NCBI RefSeq assembly: GCF_042242105.1
Contig: NC_092019.1
Location: 14,324,328 to 14,388,327, forward strand
Length of the DNA stretch: 64,000 nt
Reading direction: 5' to 3'
Source: Pempheris klunzingeri
Taxonomy: Eukaryota; Chordata; Actinopteri; Acropomatiformes; Pempheridae
Part shown: positions 46,440-58,928 of the stretch, piece by piece
Numbering within the stretch: the stretch's first letter is position 1
Layout of the letters: every line of letters begins with the position of its first letter
The notes under the pieces: generated by a model
Seen by the model: only the letters and a program-made list of their open reading frames with translations
What the model was told of the DNA's origin: nothing
Databases searched by the model: none
Position numbers and translations under genes: made by a program

Positions 46440-47460
46440 CACCCACCATATATAAAGAATTTAGGATTGCGCTCTTCTGGACAGAAACCTCAGATGTTGT
46501 ACCTGGGATCTGCTGGAGCATCCAGTGCTCCGATCACCAGTTTCACTCCGATCACTGTTTCCCTTACACCCCACATGTTTTCTAGCTCCTCTTTCAGCCC
46601 TTGGTATTTTTCGAGCTTCTTGTGTTCCTTCTTCCTGATGTTGCTGTCACTCAGGATTGCTACATCGATCACTATTGCCGTCTTCTGTTGTTTGTCGATC
46701 AACACGATGTCAGGTTGATTAGCCATCACCAGTTTGTCAGTGTGGCTATGGAAGTCACACAGGATCTTTGCTCTGTCATTCTCAACAACTTTGGGAGTTG
46801 TTTCCCGTTCTGACCGTGTGACTTCCAGCCCATAACACAAATGTTCCTGTACTCTATGCCAGCCGCTTGGTTATGCCGCCCATGTACTCTGTTCCTGCGT
46901 ACATCTTACACCCTGATATTATGTGCTGGATTGTTTCAGGAGCATCTTTGCAGAGCCTGCACCTGATCTTGTACCAACTGCCTGCTCTTGTGCTGCCATG
47001 AGTAGTGCTTCTGTGCTGTCTTGTAATACAGGCTTTTCCAGCCACTGGTAGGATTTCTGGACATTAACCACCTCCTCTGGCTTGATGAGGCTTGGCACCC
47101 AATCTTGGGCCCTTTGACCTGTTGTCCTGGCTCCTCCTTGCTTGCATGTTGGTTGTACCTCATAAATCTCTAGTTGTGTTAGCAGTTCCTGTCTGCGCAA
47201 CGCTGGGCCCAGGTGTTGGGTTTTGTAGCCCCTCTTACTGAGGTTACTTGTATAGTAGCACTCCAACAAGTCCATATTCTCTGTTCTGGCTCATCTATAA
47301 TTCATTCCAGTAGCCCATCTCTTATGAGGTTGCCCCAGTTTCCCAACACCTGATGCGGACCTTGTTGTCGCATTTGCGGTTTAAGTCATCCCGAGGAAGA
47401 CTAATAGCACCTAGGACCGTGCCTGGATACGTCTTGTATTCGTATCAGTGTAACACAGGA
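46440..47460 (-). pseudogene. 3' end of a LINE with C-terminal restriction-like endonuclease
   Basis: Minus-strand fragments in several frames match the last third of the ORF of R2/R4/NeSL-type non-LTR retrotransposons. They include a zinc knuckle CRLCKDAPETIQHIISGC and the endonuclease core QPDIVLIDKQQKTAIVIDVA followed by SDSNIRKKEHKKLEKYQGLK. The usual C-terminal phrase QQIPGTTSEVSVQKSAIL is readable only in a different frame (about 46450-46530), because of a deletion after IGALDAP. Other frameshifts occur upstream, for example near 46850 and 47045. The element is 5' truncated and dead. Confidence 0.8.
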
Positions 47461-47748
47461 TGCATTCAGGCTGAGTGCTGAGTGTAGGTCACCTGAGATT
47501 CATAGTTGACTGCGTAAGTGGTAATAAAATAGACGTGAGACAACAGAGGTGGCTTGCGGTTACACAACCACAGGTCACAATGCAGGCTTGGAGACAGCTA
47601 AGACTGAAGTGGGACAGACATCTGAGAGACTAACTAATCTGGTGTCAGCAGCATGATAGTTTCTGTGAGTTCAGCAAAGTTTGCACATGCTTAGTAGAGA
47701 TGATGCAATGTCAGCTAAAGGAGGATAGTTTGGGTTCAGTCTGGATTC

Positions 47749-48975
47749 TCAGACACTGAGTCGAATCTCAGTGTAGTTCTTGACGACTTCTAATAATCTG
47801 ATGGTTTGAATCTCAGGGCGTATGTGTATGTCCTGCCACATGTACTCAGGGGACAGTACCTTACTGGGCTTGTTGATCCACATGTACCTGAACACACAGG
47901 AACAAGAGGTACAGCCATCAGAAAACACAACAAGGGTCAACACCTGTTAACCCTCCAGAGTCTTGGGGTAAAATGGCCGTTTTTTACTACTTTTCATTTT
48001 ACCTTTGTGTTTCCCATTAAAACTGTTTAGCTTGCTTTCTTTGTGTTTGTGTCTTTGAAGCCGACGGGCGGTCCGAGACTCTGAAGAGTTAAGGTGAATC
48101 TGCCTACCTGTTCAGGTGACTCTCCTCCTGGCAGGCAGCCTCAATGCCTTCCTTAGCATCAGCCTCAAAGTTGGAGCGGCAGGTTTTGACAAGCAGGTGT
48201 ACTTCCTGCAGGAGGCCTCCAAATGCCCTCCCAAAGTAGTAGAAGTCCCCGTCCCCCAGAGCCAAGTAGGCTGTGGACTCTGGCCTCCTCTCATAGGGGA
48301 ACCTGCTGCGGCTGCTCCTGCAGGAAAAACTGCTGTTTTGTTTTGTAACTACAAAACATGACTGACAGAGTTCATCTCTGAAAACAAGCTGAAACCCTGG
48401 AAGCAGGTCGACAAGAGTAAATCTGTTGGTTTGACTCATGATTAATCTGGTGAGTCTATTCTGGCTTTGTTTGTTAATAGCATCTTTTTATTACCTGTCT
48501 CCTGGCGGCCATTTTGATTTGGGGCACCTTTTCCGACTGGTCAGTGAATACATAAATGTGCACCTTGAAACCAACAAAGAAGTGCTGCTCTGCTGTCTTA
48601 AGGAAGTTTTTCAGGAACATGATGTACCTGTCCAGAAGGTCAGCAGCGTCATCTCCAGGACAAAAGTCAAAACTGAAACGCTGCATTTGGGGCAGAATGG
48701 AAATCACAACGTTATGATTTCATACTCACTTTCCAACAGCGAACACGGCGGCTGCGATGCTGATGTTCTGTGCTTTGTAAAGGCTGTCGAGTAGAACTGG
48801 GTTAAAGGTTCCCTCCCAGACCACAGGAGCCAACCAGGGGTTCACCATCACTACGTCTGTACGACTACGATTAAAGGCAAGCTATGTCATTATCAAACAA
48901 ACAAACGACATGACAACAACATGAGGAACAACAGTGAATAATACTTACCCCGTCAAGATGCTGGGCTTCATGTAC
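47749..48975 (-). pseudogene. GT6 glycosyltransferase (ABO/GBGT1-like), catalytic DxD exon missing
   Basis: Family members are Golgi enzymes adding alpha-1,3 Gal or GalNAc to glycolipids and blood-group precursors. Minus-strand exons: 48975-48949 (YMKPSILTG), 48864-48730 (RTDVVMVNPWLAPVVWEGTF ...), 48627-48495 (KYIMFLKNFLKTAEQHFFVG, then HIYVFTDQSEKVPQ), 48317-48108 (SRFPYERRPES, GDFYYFGRAFGG, EESHLNR), 47887-47749 (WINKPSKVLSPEYMWQD, stop). Exons one to three and four to five join in frame with GT-AG sites. The roughly 60 residues between GRQ-equivalent and FPYERRP, which hold the metal-binding DxD, are absent, and only 177 bases separate the flanking exons. Joining exon three to exon four shifts the frame and meets a stop after eight codons. 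No 5' membrane-anchor exon was found. It is probably a pseudogene, unless an assembly error removed the exon. Confidence 0.8.
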
Positions 48976-51900
48976 CTGAAACACAAACAGATTCCTCATC
49001 AGTCTGAATGGCTGTTAGCACTGACGACACTGTTAGCCGCAGTGTTCACAACAGCCACAAATGTAAAAGTCCTGTCTGTCACACGACAATAAAGCTTCAC
49101 TTTAACACAAAAAAATGTGATGTCATGAGCGTTTGACTTCAGAAATATGGAGTGTGGACTCTGAATAAAGGCGCTCTGACTGGAACATTGTTTCCAGTGA
49201 CAAACACCAAATGATGGTGTGTGTGTGTGTGCACAGCACTCTGTGGATTCAAAATACAACCACAATCAATCATCAATAAGAGGTGATAAGGGGGAGTTAA
49301 ACTTCAGACTGAACAATACAAGTAGAGTGAAGACAGAGCGTCATGGTTACACCTTCATGAGCCAGTGGGAGTAAGTCCTTATCAACCGTTGCCATGGAAA
49401 CAAAGGATGTAGTCTGATGATAGAGGTGTTCATTCTTCTTTCACCTGTTTCTTTGATGGATTTCAATGCTCCGACATGATGAAACCGACATACGTGTTCA
49501 CGTTTCTGTATAAACGCTACGATACCGATGAGCCACAGCTTTTCAGCCTCCACCTGCTGTAAACAGAGCATGAGACAGAATGTGATGCTCACTGGCTCTT
49601 TGTTAGTGAAATGCACCCTGGGAGTTGTACTTGACATCTACTTCAAAGTTTCTACATCCAAAAGATTCTCAAGCCTTCGGCTTTTTATCATTGAATCTGA
49701 TATTTTTAGTAACTGAATTTCAGGGTCAGATAAATACTGAACTGCTGCTGGTTTTGTCTCTGTGACATGAAGTCTCATTTCTTCATTCTGTTGCTGTTGA
49801 ATGGATTAAAGCTGATCAGTGATCAGTGAGTGGGTCTTCTTAGTCACTCATCTATATGTTGAAGAGAGCAGGGACATGAGGTATGGAGCTCTGGACTGCT
49901 GGACGTCTCCACTGGTTCAATGTTTTATGTTGTTTAGAACCAGAATGGAAATAAACCTTTTGGGCTTCATTGTGTTATTCTTCCCCCATCTTTGCATCTA
50001 TATGTAATTATTCTGTATTTCTGTTCATCAAATCAACATATCAGAATCTTCTCACCAAGTTTGATATTTTTATGATAAGGTTTTGGACTATCAATGAGGT
50101 CACAGACATAATGAATAACACAACTCCCACTAGTTTAACTACACAACATCCCCATCCACCAGACTGTATGAGGGTCACAGAGGTGGAAAACTGGTTTCTA
50201 TACCAACAGTCTTTCTTCAAAACCTGACTGTTTAACATCTTAACATTTTCTAAGTGACGTGACTCTTTTTGAACTAAATGTTTCGTGGGAGCAGCAGCTG
50301 ATGATCACATTCAGAAACACAAAGCTCTGCCTCTAAGATCTGTGACAGAGCTGCAGATCCCATTTAAGAGTAGTCCTGCGATCATCTGCTGCAGGGAACC
50401 AGGTCCTAGATTCACAATGGACCTGGTTGAATCTCCAAGCCTGCATGCCTCCCACATGGAAATACGAGTTTCTAACAGTGATTTTTCTCTGGAGAGTGTC
50501 TCACAAGGAGAAAGAGAGAGAGAGTGAGACAAACAGAAAGAAAGGTGCAGACAGACGGTCCCCCAGTATTTGGATAAAGCAGTGAAAAATAAAGTGAGTG
50601 ATGTATTGTCAGCATTTGATTGAATAGAAGAATCAGATCAGATTATTCATTATCAGCAGATAATCAATATTAAAAGACTCTGATCAGGTCTTACCCCACT
50701 GAGTGCTGTTTTATTTTAACTCTCATAGTCTTACACAAGACAAGCTTTTGAAACTGTGATTTCTTGGTCATTTCTGACTTGATCCACTACCAGGGCACGG
50801 CTTTTTGTGTTTTATCACTGCTGGTGCTCAACAATGATTCTCTCCCTTTCAGCTGTTAATGGTTGTATTTCTCACCAGCCCATTTAGTGCTTACAGCTTA
50901 TGGCACATGACTGCATGGCCGGTGGTTAAAATTCCAACTCATCTGGAAAAAAAACTTTATTTTAATCCTCATCTAAATTTGATTGGATGATTTATCACAC
51001 CTGCAGCAGTCTCTAATTTGTTCATTACTATGAAGATTGTTTTAACACTTTCCAAATTTCCACTTTCTGCTTATTACCTTAATAATATTTTAAATTAAAT
51101 GATTGATTTCAACTTTGATGTGCTTCTCAACGGCAGAGTGGTTAGAGCATTTAGCACATATCCCCACACCTTGTGAGAACTGCATGGTCAGTGCTTTAGG
51201 TCCTTACCGTTCTGCAGAGCAATGCATGTGGGACTGCAAGATTTCACTCTGTGCGTCTTGAAAATAAATTGCTTGCAGCTGAGATTCAAAAGTGGAGGAG
51301 GGGAAACTCAGGGGGGAACAAGTGTCAAAGTCCCTCCGGTGAAATGCACATGTTTAAGCTGATGTACAGGAAACAGGCTCTTACCAGCCAGGAAATGAAG
51401 TGGCATTCACAGGCTGGCTTATATTCCCCCCTCTTCTTTCAGATGGGCCTTGTTATTGCAGAGACACCAGGGCACCAGCTTTTGTTCACACAGAGCCAAT
51501 TGTAAACAACACTGCAATGCTTTTAAAAGACGTTAAGTGCTTATGATGGCTGAGTGGTATGCTGCCATGAGGTCTTGAGTTTCTCAGACCTCCGGACCCC
51601 CTCCAACCCCGGTCTCAGAGGGGGAGCTGAGTCAATGGTCATGATGTGAAAGAATTTATGTCCATTAAGTATGGGAGAAAGGCTTGTGTTTTACTGATGA
51701 ATTTCCTGGTTGCATTTTAAGAATAGTTGTATGAATTTCACATCTTGTCCCAATATTCTTGTTCTTTTCCTTCCATTACTGACGACTGACTACACACTAT
51801 TACACAAGGATGACTTCAGACCAATTTACTGAGGGATAGTTGAAGGTAAAATCATGCTCTTGTCATGGTTAGGACATGCCAATTTAATAAAATGTCTCTA

Positions 51901-52249
51901 ACTTAAGTTTACTGGCTCTGCCATACCTTTATATTTTTGGTCTGATTGAAAAACTCTTATCACAACTGCCACATTGTTAACTAGAAATACTCCTGACAGG
52001 AGCAACACATAAATCACCTGCACGAAAGATCAACAAAACAAAATAACCAGGCATCTGTTTGTTTATTTTAGACGCCATGGATGAAGGTGACGTTATAATG
52101 GAAACCTGACAGCGAAGTGGGTGGTGGCACAAACAGTTTTTGGCAAAGCAAGGCTGAACCTGAATTATTTAAGAGTCTAAAACCTAACATCAGATAATCC
52201 TCCACAGACCACAGGGAAAGAAGAAGTTAGTAGTTCACCTAAATGGAAT

Positions 52250-52830
52250 GCATGTGGCTTAGGGAGGCTGTTTTTACGAGCCAAATGCTAACATGCTGAT
52301 GTTTAGCAGGTACGGTTTACCATGATCATCGTGAGGGTATTGTAAACATTGTGTTAATATTCGAACATTTGCTCATTAGCGTTTAACATAATGTACAATG
52401 AAGCTGATGTGAATGTCATCGGTTTAGCGGGTATTTGGTCATAAAGTGAGATACTGGAAAAATGTAAACTTTGACCTACTGGTGGTGCTAAATGAAAAGT
52501 CTGTACCAAATCAAGTAATTGCAGTTCATCCTGACTATTGAGATATTTCACTCAAAACAGTACATGTATGGGTTTCCCCTATTGGTTGGGATGCACAATA
52601 TCCATAGATGGATTCTATTTCCTGTCTCTGCACTTTCAACTGTCGGAGGCAAAAAACTCAAAAATCAACCTCATGTTTGCGCCAGAGGAAACGTGAGCAG
52701 ATCACCAAAGTCAGTAGGATTCATCCTCTGGGGACTATTAATGTTTGTACAAAATTTCATAGAAATCCATCCATCCACGCCAAGACATTTCAATCAAAAT
52801 GTCCACTGACAGCCATGCAAACAGCAATCA
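52250..52830 (+). mobile_element. Teleost dispersed repeat with repeated modules
   Basis: The text contains phrases shared by many fish repeats: aaatgctaacatgctgatg, gtatttggtcataaa, ggtggtgctaaatgaaaa, gatcaccaaagtcagtagga, ttcatcctctggggac and aaatttcatagaaatccatc. Several modules appear twice in diverged form (ttcatcctgactattgagat near 52526, ttcatcctctggggac near 52720). Recognition is from memory of the family; it has no coding content. Confidence 0.6.
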
Positions 52831-54090
52831 GTTAATTATCAGTTACATATACAGTATCATGGCACTACAGTAGCATGTTTTCAAAACCGAAAAATGGTCA
52901 GAGAGAAGAGATGGTGACGGGTGACTGAGGTTTGTGTAGACAGAGACTTCCTATTTGCATTCACATGTTGGAAGGTCAGAGCTGGCTGTGTGCCCACACA
53001 AACCCAGTGCTGCTTCTCTCCGATATAAAGGACCACCTCGGCGTGAAGGCCCGCCGCGATGGTGGCGAGGAGTGATTCATGCCATGTAGCTCAGGGCTAA
53101 GTTGAAGTCAATATAAACAGTTACAGTTGAGTTGAAGTTTTCTGAGTGTGTGTATGTGAGTTGGAGTGGGATGAAAAAAAAAACTGTGCTGTCTGACTGA
53201 ACTGGGATTTGAGCTCGGTGTACATGTTTGCTGTGTATATTATTTCCTCTCATATGCAAACATTGATGATTCAGTGCTGGGAGACTCTGAGCTGGCTCTG
53301 CTTTGGTTCTCATGTGGGGCCGTCCACTAATATTGGTGCCTTAAGGAGCTTTGAGAGAATGAGCTTGAACTTTTTAGTAAAAACTTAGATATCTACAAAA
53401 TCAAGCATATAAGTAAACACATGTTTTAGTCAATACATAGCCTTAAGGTAGAGAGGCAATAATAAATGTCTTTCTGGCCTTGTTGAATAATAGATGACAG
53501 CCTGTAGACAGTCAACACATGTAACTCAAAGTGTTTGCAAATGAAATCCAAACAGCTTGATTTGATATTATGATATTATTCAAGTTTACAAATTTGCGTC
53601 AACCTAGTGATGCTCACATGACTTTCTGAGAGTTTAAAAGTTGATAAGAATGTCCATCTCACTCTTTGATATAACTCTCGACTGAGCAGTATTATTCTTT
53701 GTGTCTGTAACTAGCAATTATTGGCTGACTTTACACTCCTCCATCTCAGTTGCAGTTGTTTCCATCTGTTTGTGGGGAGGTTAGAAGTTGACTGGCAGAG
53801 GTCCTGCTCTCTGAGAGTTAGCGGCGCGCTGGAGGGGCTTGTTTCTATCAGGGGTGAAACACCCGCCCGTCCATCACCCTGACAGAGCTGACAGCCATTC
53901 AGCCAAACCAGAGGAGTTCCTGCCAGCAATCAAAGGGCTTTTCATTGAAGGAATCCAGCTATGGCCTGTCATCAGGGAGGGGCGTTCCCAGCTGCCAGCA
54001 GGACAGGGAGAGACTCTGGGTGACACCCTCCTTTTTTTCTCTCTCTCAAAGTCTCTGGTCAAATCCATGGCATTGGTCAAGAGCACATGC

Positions 54091-54104
54091 TCCTCCCTCC
54101 CTCC

Positions 54105-54144
<40 letters not shown>
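54091..54144. repeat. (CT)n / (CCCT)n low-complexity run
   Basis: CCCT units followed by uninterrupted CT repeats. Confidence 0.93.
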
Positions 54145-54146
<2 letters not shown>

Positions 54147-54689
54147 GTCCCTAAAAAGTCAGTTTTTCATCTATTTCAACTCTTGACAACTACGTCAGCT
54201 GTGTTGTGGGACATTAAATATCTATAGTGGAACTTTGGCCTCTTACATTTGAGGCTTTATTATTTTCAGTTTCCCATTCAACTCGATTTTACATTGATTT
54301 TCATTACATTACTGTTCACTTGCCCCTAAATAATGTCAGTGCCCTTATTCACCACTTGAGGGAGGCAAAACTGAAGATAATGTCAGGTAGCAGCATGGTT
54401 GAAAACCTTATTCAGGAATATTTACACAAGTAGTAGTAGTAAGTTATCACATACCCTACAATTCCTGACAAAAGTAATGCATCAAGTATGTCCATGTTTA
54501 AAATGTTTTAGTGTCCAGATGGAAATCTTGCATTATTCTTTCCTAGAGTCAGTTAATTTTACTCACTTTATGCATTTTATTATTCAAGGATATAAAACAA
54601 AGCAAAGCATGATATAAAAGCAAAAATAAAATCTCACAAATTAATGGCAAATGTTTGACATTTTTGCATGAAGAATTACTATTACTATT

Positions 54690-54740
54690 TGTTATTCAAT
54701 TGATTAATAGATTCATCAACTAATTGTTTCAGCTCTAATA
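54690..54740 (-). mobile_element. Fragment of the teleost repeat seen at 17840-18062
   Basis: caattgattaatagattcat and caactaattgtttcagct match the opening of the same repeat family. Only about 50 bases remain. Confidence 0.4.
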
Positions 54741-54761
54741 ATGTTCACAGTGAACATTATT
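54737..54761. repeat. Perfect 25-base palindrome
   Basis: Twelve-base arms (aataatgttcac and gtgaacattatt) flank a single central A. It overlaps the edge of a repeat fragment. Confidence 0.85.
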
Positions 54762-57700
54762 CAATGATTAATTAGAAATAAAAAAACATTATCAAATCTA
54801 TGATTATACATGAGACAGTTTGGTTTTTATGAACATGTCTGCATTTATAAGCGTGCACTGTAATCACACCAGTCGGATGAATTACATTAATTTGAATACA
54901 CGCACAGCAAATATCAACAAGCTGTTGTAACATTTCTGTCTTTACTTGGAGAACAGTGTCAGACTGGAACGCTGTCTGATGCTTCACTGGATCTACTATT
55001 ACATAACCAGTGAGCCGCCTGCATGAATCAATTATTCATCTCCATGTCATAACACAGAGGATGCTTTGATTATGACAGACAGCCAGATAAGGCAGTGCAG
55101 TAAATGGCAAAGAGAAAACACGCACCAATCTCCACTGAGTCTGTGGCTTCATCATGTGACTGGAGGAAAGCACCTTAAAATAAGACGTGTTCCTCTGCTG
55201 CAAAGACCGCATGAATGCTTGATTTTAAAACAGCCCTCAGCAGTTGGTGAATCAACACAAGCCTATTCCACCCTAGTGGAGGTCTGTAAGTCTTTCCACA
55301 TGGGATTCACAGCGAGCCGTGGTCAGTCCAGGGCAGACAGAGGAGGGCAGATATACACTCTTCTTTGTCAAAAGTGTTTCCGGCATGTTTCATCTTTTAT
55401 AAGGTTCATTAGGGCAGGCGGTGTTGACTGACTACAGTGGTTGGTTCAGAGGTTAAACAGTAGAGTACATCTTGATTTATCTGTCAGGATAGTCAACCAT
55501 GAACATCTGTTCTGGACAACTTATCTCATGACCCAAAGTCAGAGAAAGAATGAAATAATGACGAGCTGTAAATGTTCAAAGGCTTCTTCCTTGAGCAGGC
55601 CGTGACTTTCTCTCTGCAATCAGGGGTAACGAACAGCTCTGTTCATGTCCATTAAATCATGAGGTTAAAACTCACCATGCTTCATAATGACAGTGTGTCC
55701 TTCATGTCTTCTTTACCATCCATATTTTTACCATCTGGGGCCCAGTGATTGTACAGTAGTTAATTCACTTGTCGCTGGAGCTATGATTAAAGCCGCCCGC
55801 TGGTTCTGGGTTGTTTCTAACTGTACAACCTGTCCGACATCAGCCTCTTAATGTACATGTTCTCCTGCAAAAAACAGACAGTTTGATCTATTGTGAATCC
55901 TCACCTGCCTAGTAGGAAATCATCTATTCAACCACAGATATATAGAGAAAAAATCGGAGTCAGCATTTGTTCACAAACTGCGAAAAGTTTGCATGGGCAG
56001 ATAATCTTTCCACGTATAACCACACAAGCAATTTATGTGATGTTCAAAAGCTCAAATCAAATGTAAGATGATCAAAACCTCCAGATACTAAATGGACATA
56101 AAGGTTGTTTTGTGACCATCTGTTTCAAAGGTCAAGAATAAACTCTGAAACTCCATTTCAGCCAATATTCCTGCTTTTAAGTTTGTTTGCATGATCAATA
56201 CAAGCAGCTGCTTACAGTAACTGTGAGGATGCATGTCAAACATGCAAGAAAAAGCAAATTGTTTCTTTAGTGTTTGAATCATAATTTTTTAGAATTAAAC
56301 AAGAAAAAATACTTTTTTTTTTCAACCATTCTGTAAGTGCCCTTAAGTTTCCTGCAGACTGTGTTCAAACTCTAACTTGATGATGTGCTGGTGAATATGT
56401 GATTATTGAAGCCATCAAGCTGATGCCTGCCAGTGCTATCTTTAAAAAAAGTCATAATAAAGTCATAATAGAGTTTTAGTGTTGTATCATAAAAAATATA
56501 TGCACATAATAAAATAAATAATCATGAGGCGAAGTTATTCCTGGTGCATTACCATTAGTATTTAGAGTATGTATTAATATTTATAGTCCTCTTCACACCA
56601 TTACATTTGCATGGCTTTGCTTGCGACAATCTACTTTCTAAAAATGGATGTAGGACATTTCCTCTTGATTTACAAAGCGGCAGTAAAGAATGATCTCATT
56701 ACTGTGATTACGCGCATATACACAATGTTTAATACCTACACTGTAACTCTTTCCCAGAGATTATCGCAGATTGTTTTGTTTCTATTCTCAGCCTCAGTCT
56801 GTCTCATAAGAAATGACTCAGGATACAAGCAAGGTGTATAAATATCTTAGAGAGTATTAAACATTACACAAGTCTCTCCAGGGTGTTTGTTTTTCACCCA
56901 GTCATTTAATGCTCTGCATCTATTTATCAGTGTGTACTTATAGTGCATATGTCAGACTGAATAGAGGTGAAAGACATTGTGTCTGAGTGTGAGGGAGATA
57001 AAACAGAAAAAAGCAGGGGAGCAGAGAAAGAGAGAGGGAGAGACAGAGATCAAAGACTATGGCAGAGCCAGGCCCTGTATCAAAAAAGAGGTTGGAAGGC
57101 TCTCCCTCCTCTCTCCATCCGGCTCTCCCCTGATCATCGACCCTGAGGAGAATAAACTCAATCCATGTTAAATTATAGATTAAGGCCCAGCTCTGGCTAT
57201 GGCTTGGCAGCTGGCGGCTGCATGCGCGCCGAGCCGCACTGGGTTTTACACACTTTTGCTGCTACTGTTGCCTCACCTCGCTGCCTTATTAAAATCAACA
57301 TCAAACACTTTCTACAGATGAATAACCGGATTTAAAACAGACTGTATGAATATGTAAAGATGTTCTCTACATTGTGCTCGCTGTGAGACTGTTTCAGTGC
57401 TTTGTTGGACTCTCTGCTTCATGGATGAGTTAACCTCTAGCATCACATTTCAGGTCACAAGTGTTTTTCTTACTTCTTAATCTTTCATTCACAGATGAGC
57501 TTTGTTCTTTTAGCTCCATAATGAGACGATTTGGAAAGAGCTAGTTAACATTTGCATGGCTATTGTCTAATAGAAAGTATGAAAAGATGTTCTGCCCCGC
57601 GTTCTGTTCATAAACTATTCCAAGCAGATGGTGCAATCACAAGACCGCAGAGCATCAGACATGCAAATAGAGTATTTCAGTCACAAAAGGCTGTCAGTGT

Positions 57701-58896
57701 CCACATCCATGGAGATTCAAGTATGACACAAATATTTCAACTTTGATCTTTAGCATCACTCTCATCTTATTCTCTCTTATTCTACATCAAGCAAAATAAA
57801 TAAGAAAAGATATTCTCAGCTTCAATCAGTAATGACAAACAGCCATACAGTGAACAGATGTTTATGGAAATCTCTGATGATTTTTACATAAACCACAAAT
57901 TACAAACGATCAGTTTCCATGCCACAGCATTTTATTCATGAAACCAGCCGGAGATTGATTTACTCCCTTTTATCTGAAGTGCAGTTCGTTCTTGTCCTGT
58001 CTCTCAGAATGTATTTTTAGTGGACAGTTTATAAATAGAAGGAGAAAATGCCAATTTTACATCTTGCATAAACATAGTCCGGTGTATGAAAAATAATTAA
58101 TGTATAATTTTGGTACAGTCTGTGATCGAAAATAGAAATCTTTATCTGTTCTCAACAACAATAGTACAGCAACAATATTGTTACATAACAACACTTAGCA
58201 TTTCCATTACAGTAACTTCATGCAAAGCAAATCTCATAGGGCAGTCAAAGGCATCAAGATAATGTTCAGTATTAACATCAAATATGATACATGCAGTTTC
58301 AACACAATCAGCATGCTAACAGGTCTGAACTACAAAACACTGTGACGAATCTCAAACATGAACAAATGGATACAGACACGCTCTGCTTAAATGTAAACCT
58401 TAAAACTTCTATTTAGGCAGTTTGACAAGTTGTATATTTAATACTGGAGTCTTCTACAGGCATAGTTCAGTTTTGGGATTTTTTTTCTTGCACTTATCCA
58501 GAGAGAGACGAACTCCTGGATGTTTTTCATGCTGCTGTGTGCACTTTAAAGATAGATTGTACAATAAAATCAGCCTAACTTTGCCCAGCTAGTGCATATG
58601 TATGGAGTCAAGTCACATCCTGAGGGTTTAATGTCACATTGCACTCAGTAGCATAGCAAGAACAGTTACAGTTAGATGTGGGTGCATGTTAACACTAAGT
58701 AAAGTAAAGTAAGTCAGAAATTTGATAAATCAGAGATATACGGGTATGTGTTTGTCTTACTCATGTGAGACGTGAAGAATTAATGTTAAGCTGTACAAAC
58801 AATTAATATTCCCAAAAACAGTAAGTTACTTTCAGACCCATAAGATTAAACCATTTGCATTCTTCTGTGTCATTGTTTTTCAGGAAGTGGGAGGTT

Positions 58897-58899
<3 letters not shown>

Positions 58900-58928
<29 letters not shown>
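58900..58928. repeat. (CA)n microsatellite
   Basis: CG then CA dinucleotides, about 14 units. Confidence 0.9.

Larger units (their letters stand above)
37901..46440. other. Intergenic DNA upstream of the cbx3-like gene; no gene recognised
   Basis: No RNA-binding (RRM) exons are visible on the plus strand, so the usual head-to-head neighbour HNRNPA2B1 is missing here. The region contains an (ATTAT/ATTAC)n array at 38147-38243, a tRNA-derived SINE near 40290-40474, a LINE tail near 43180-43232, and two inverted repeats near 45.5 and 46.0 kb. The rest shows no recognisable structure. Confidence 0.6.

Noticed and set aside
46490-46840. A standalone gene for the endonuclease-like 116-codon frame
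   Set aside because: It is the C-terminal part of a degraded retrotransposon; flanking frames contain the rest of the same protein with frameshifts.
49347-49637. Minus-strand frame with a hydrophobic stretch, as a possible membrane-anchor exon of the GT6 gene
   Set aside because: The sequence does not match the stem or anchor of the family, and no splice site pair links it in phase to the exon at 48975.
51125-51210. tRNA-like segment (ggcagagtggttagagca)
   Set aside because: An A-box-like string is present but no acceptable B box or cloverleaf follows.
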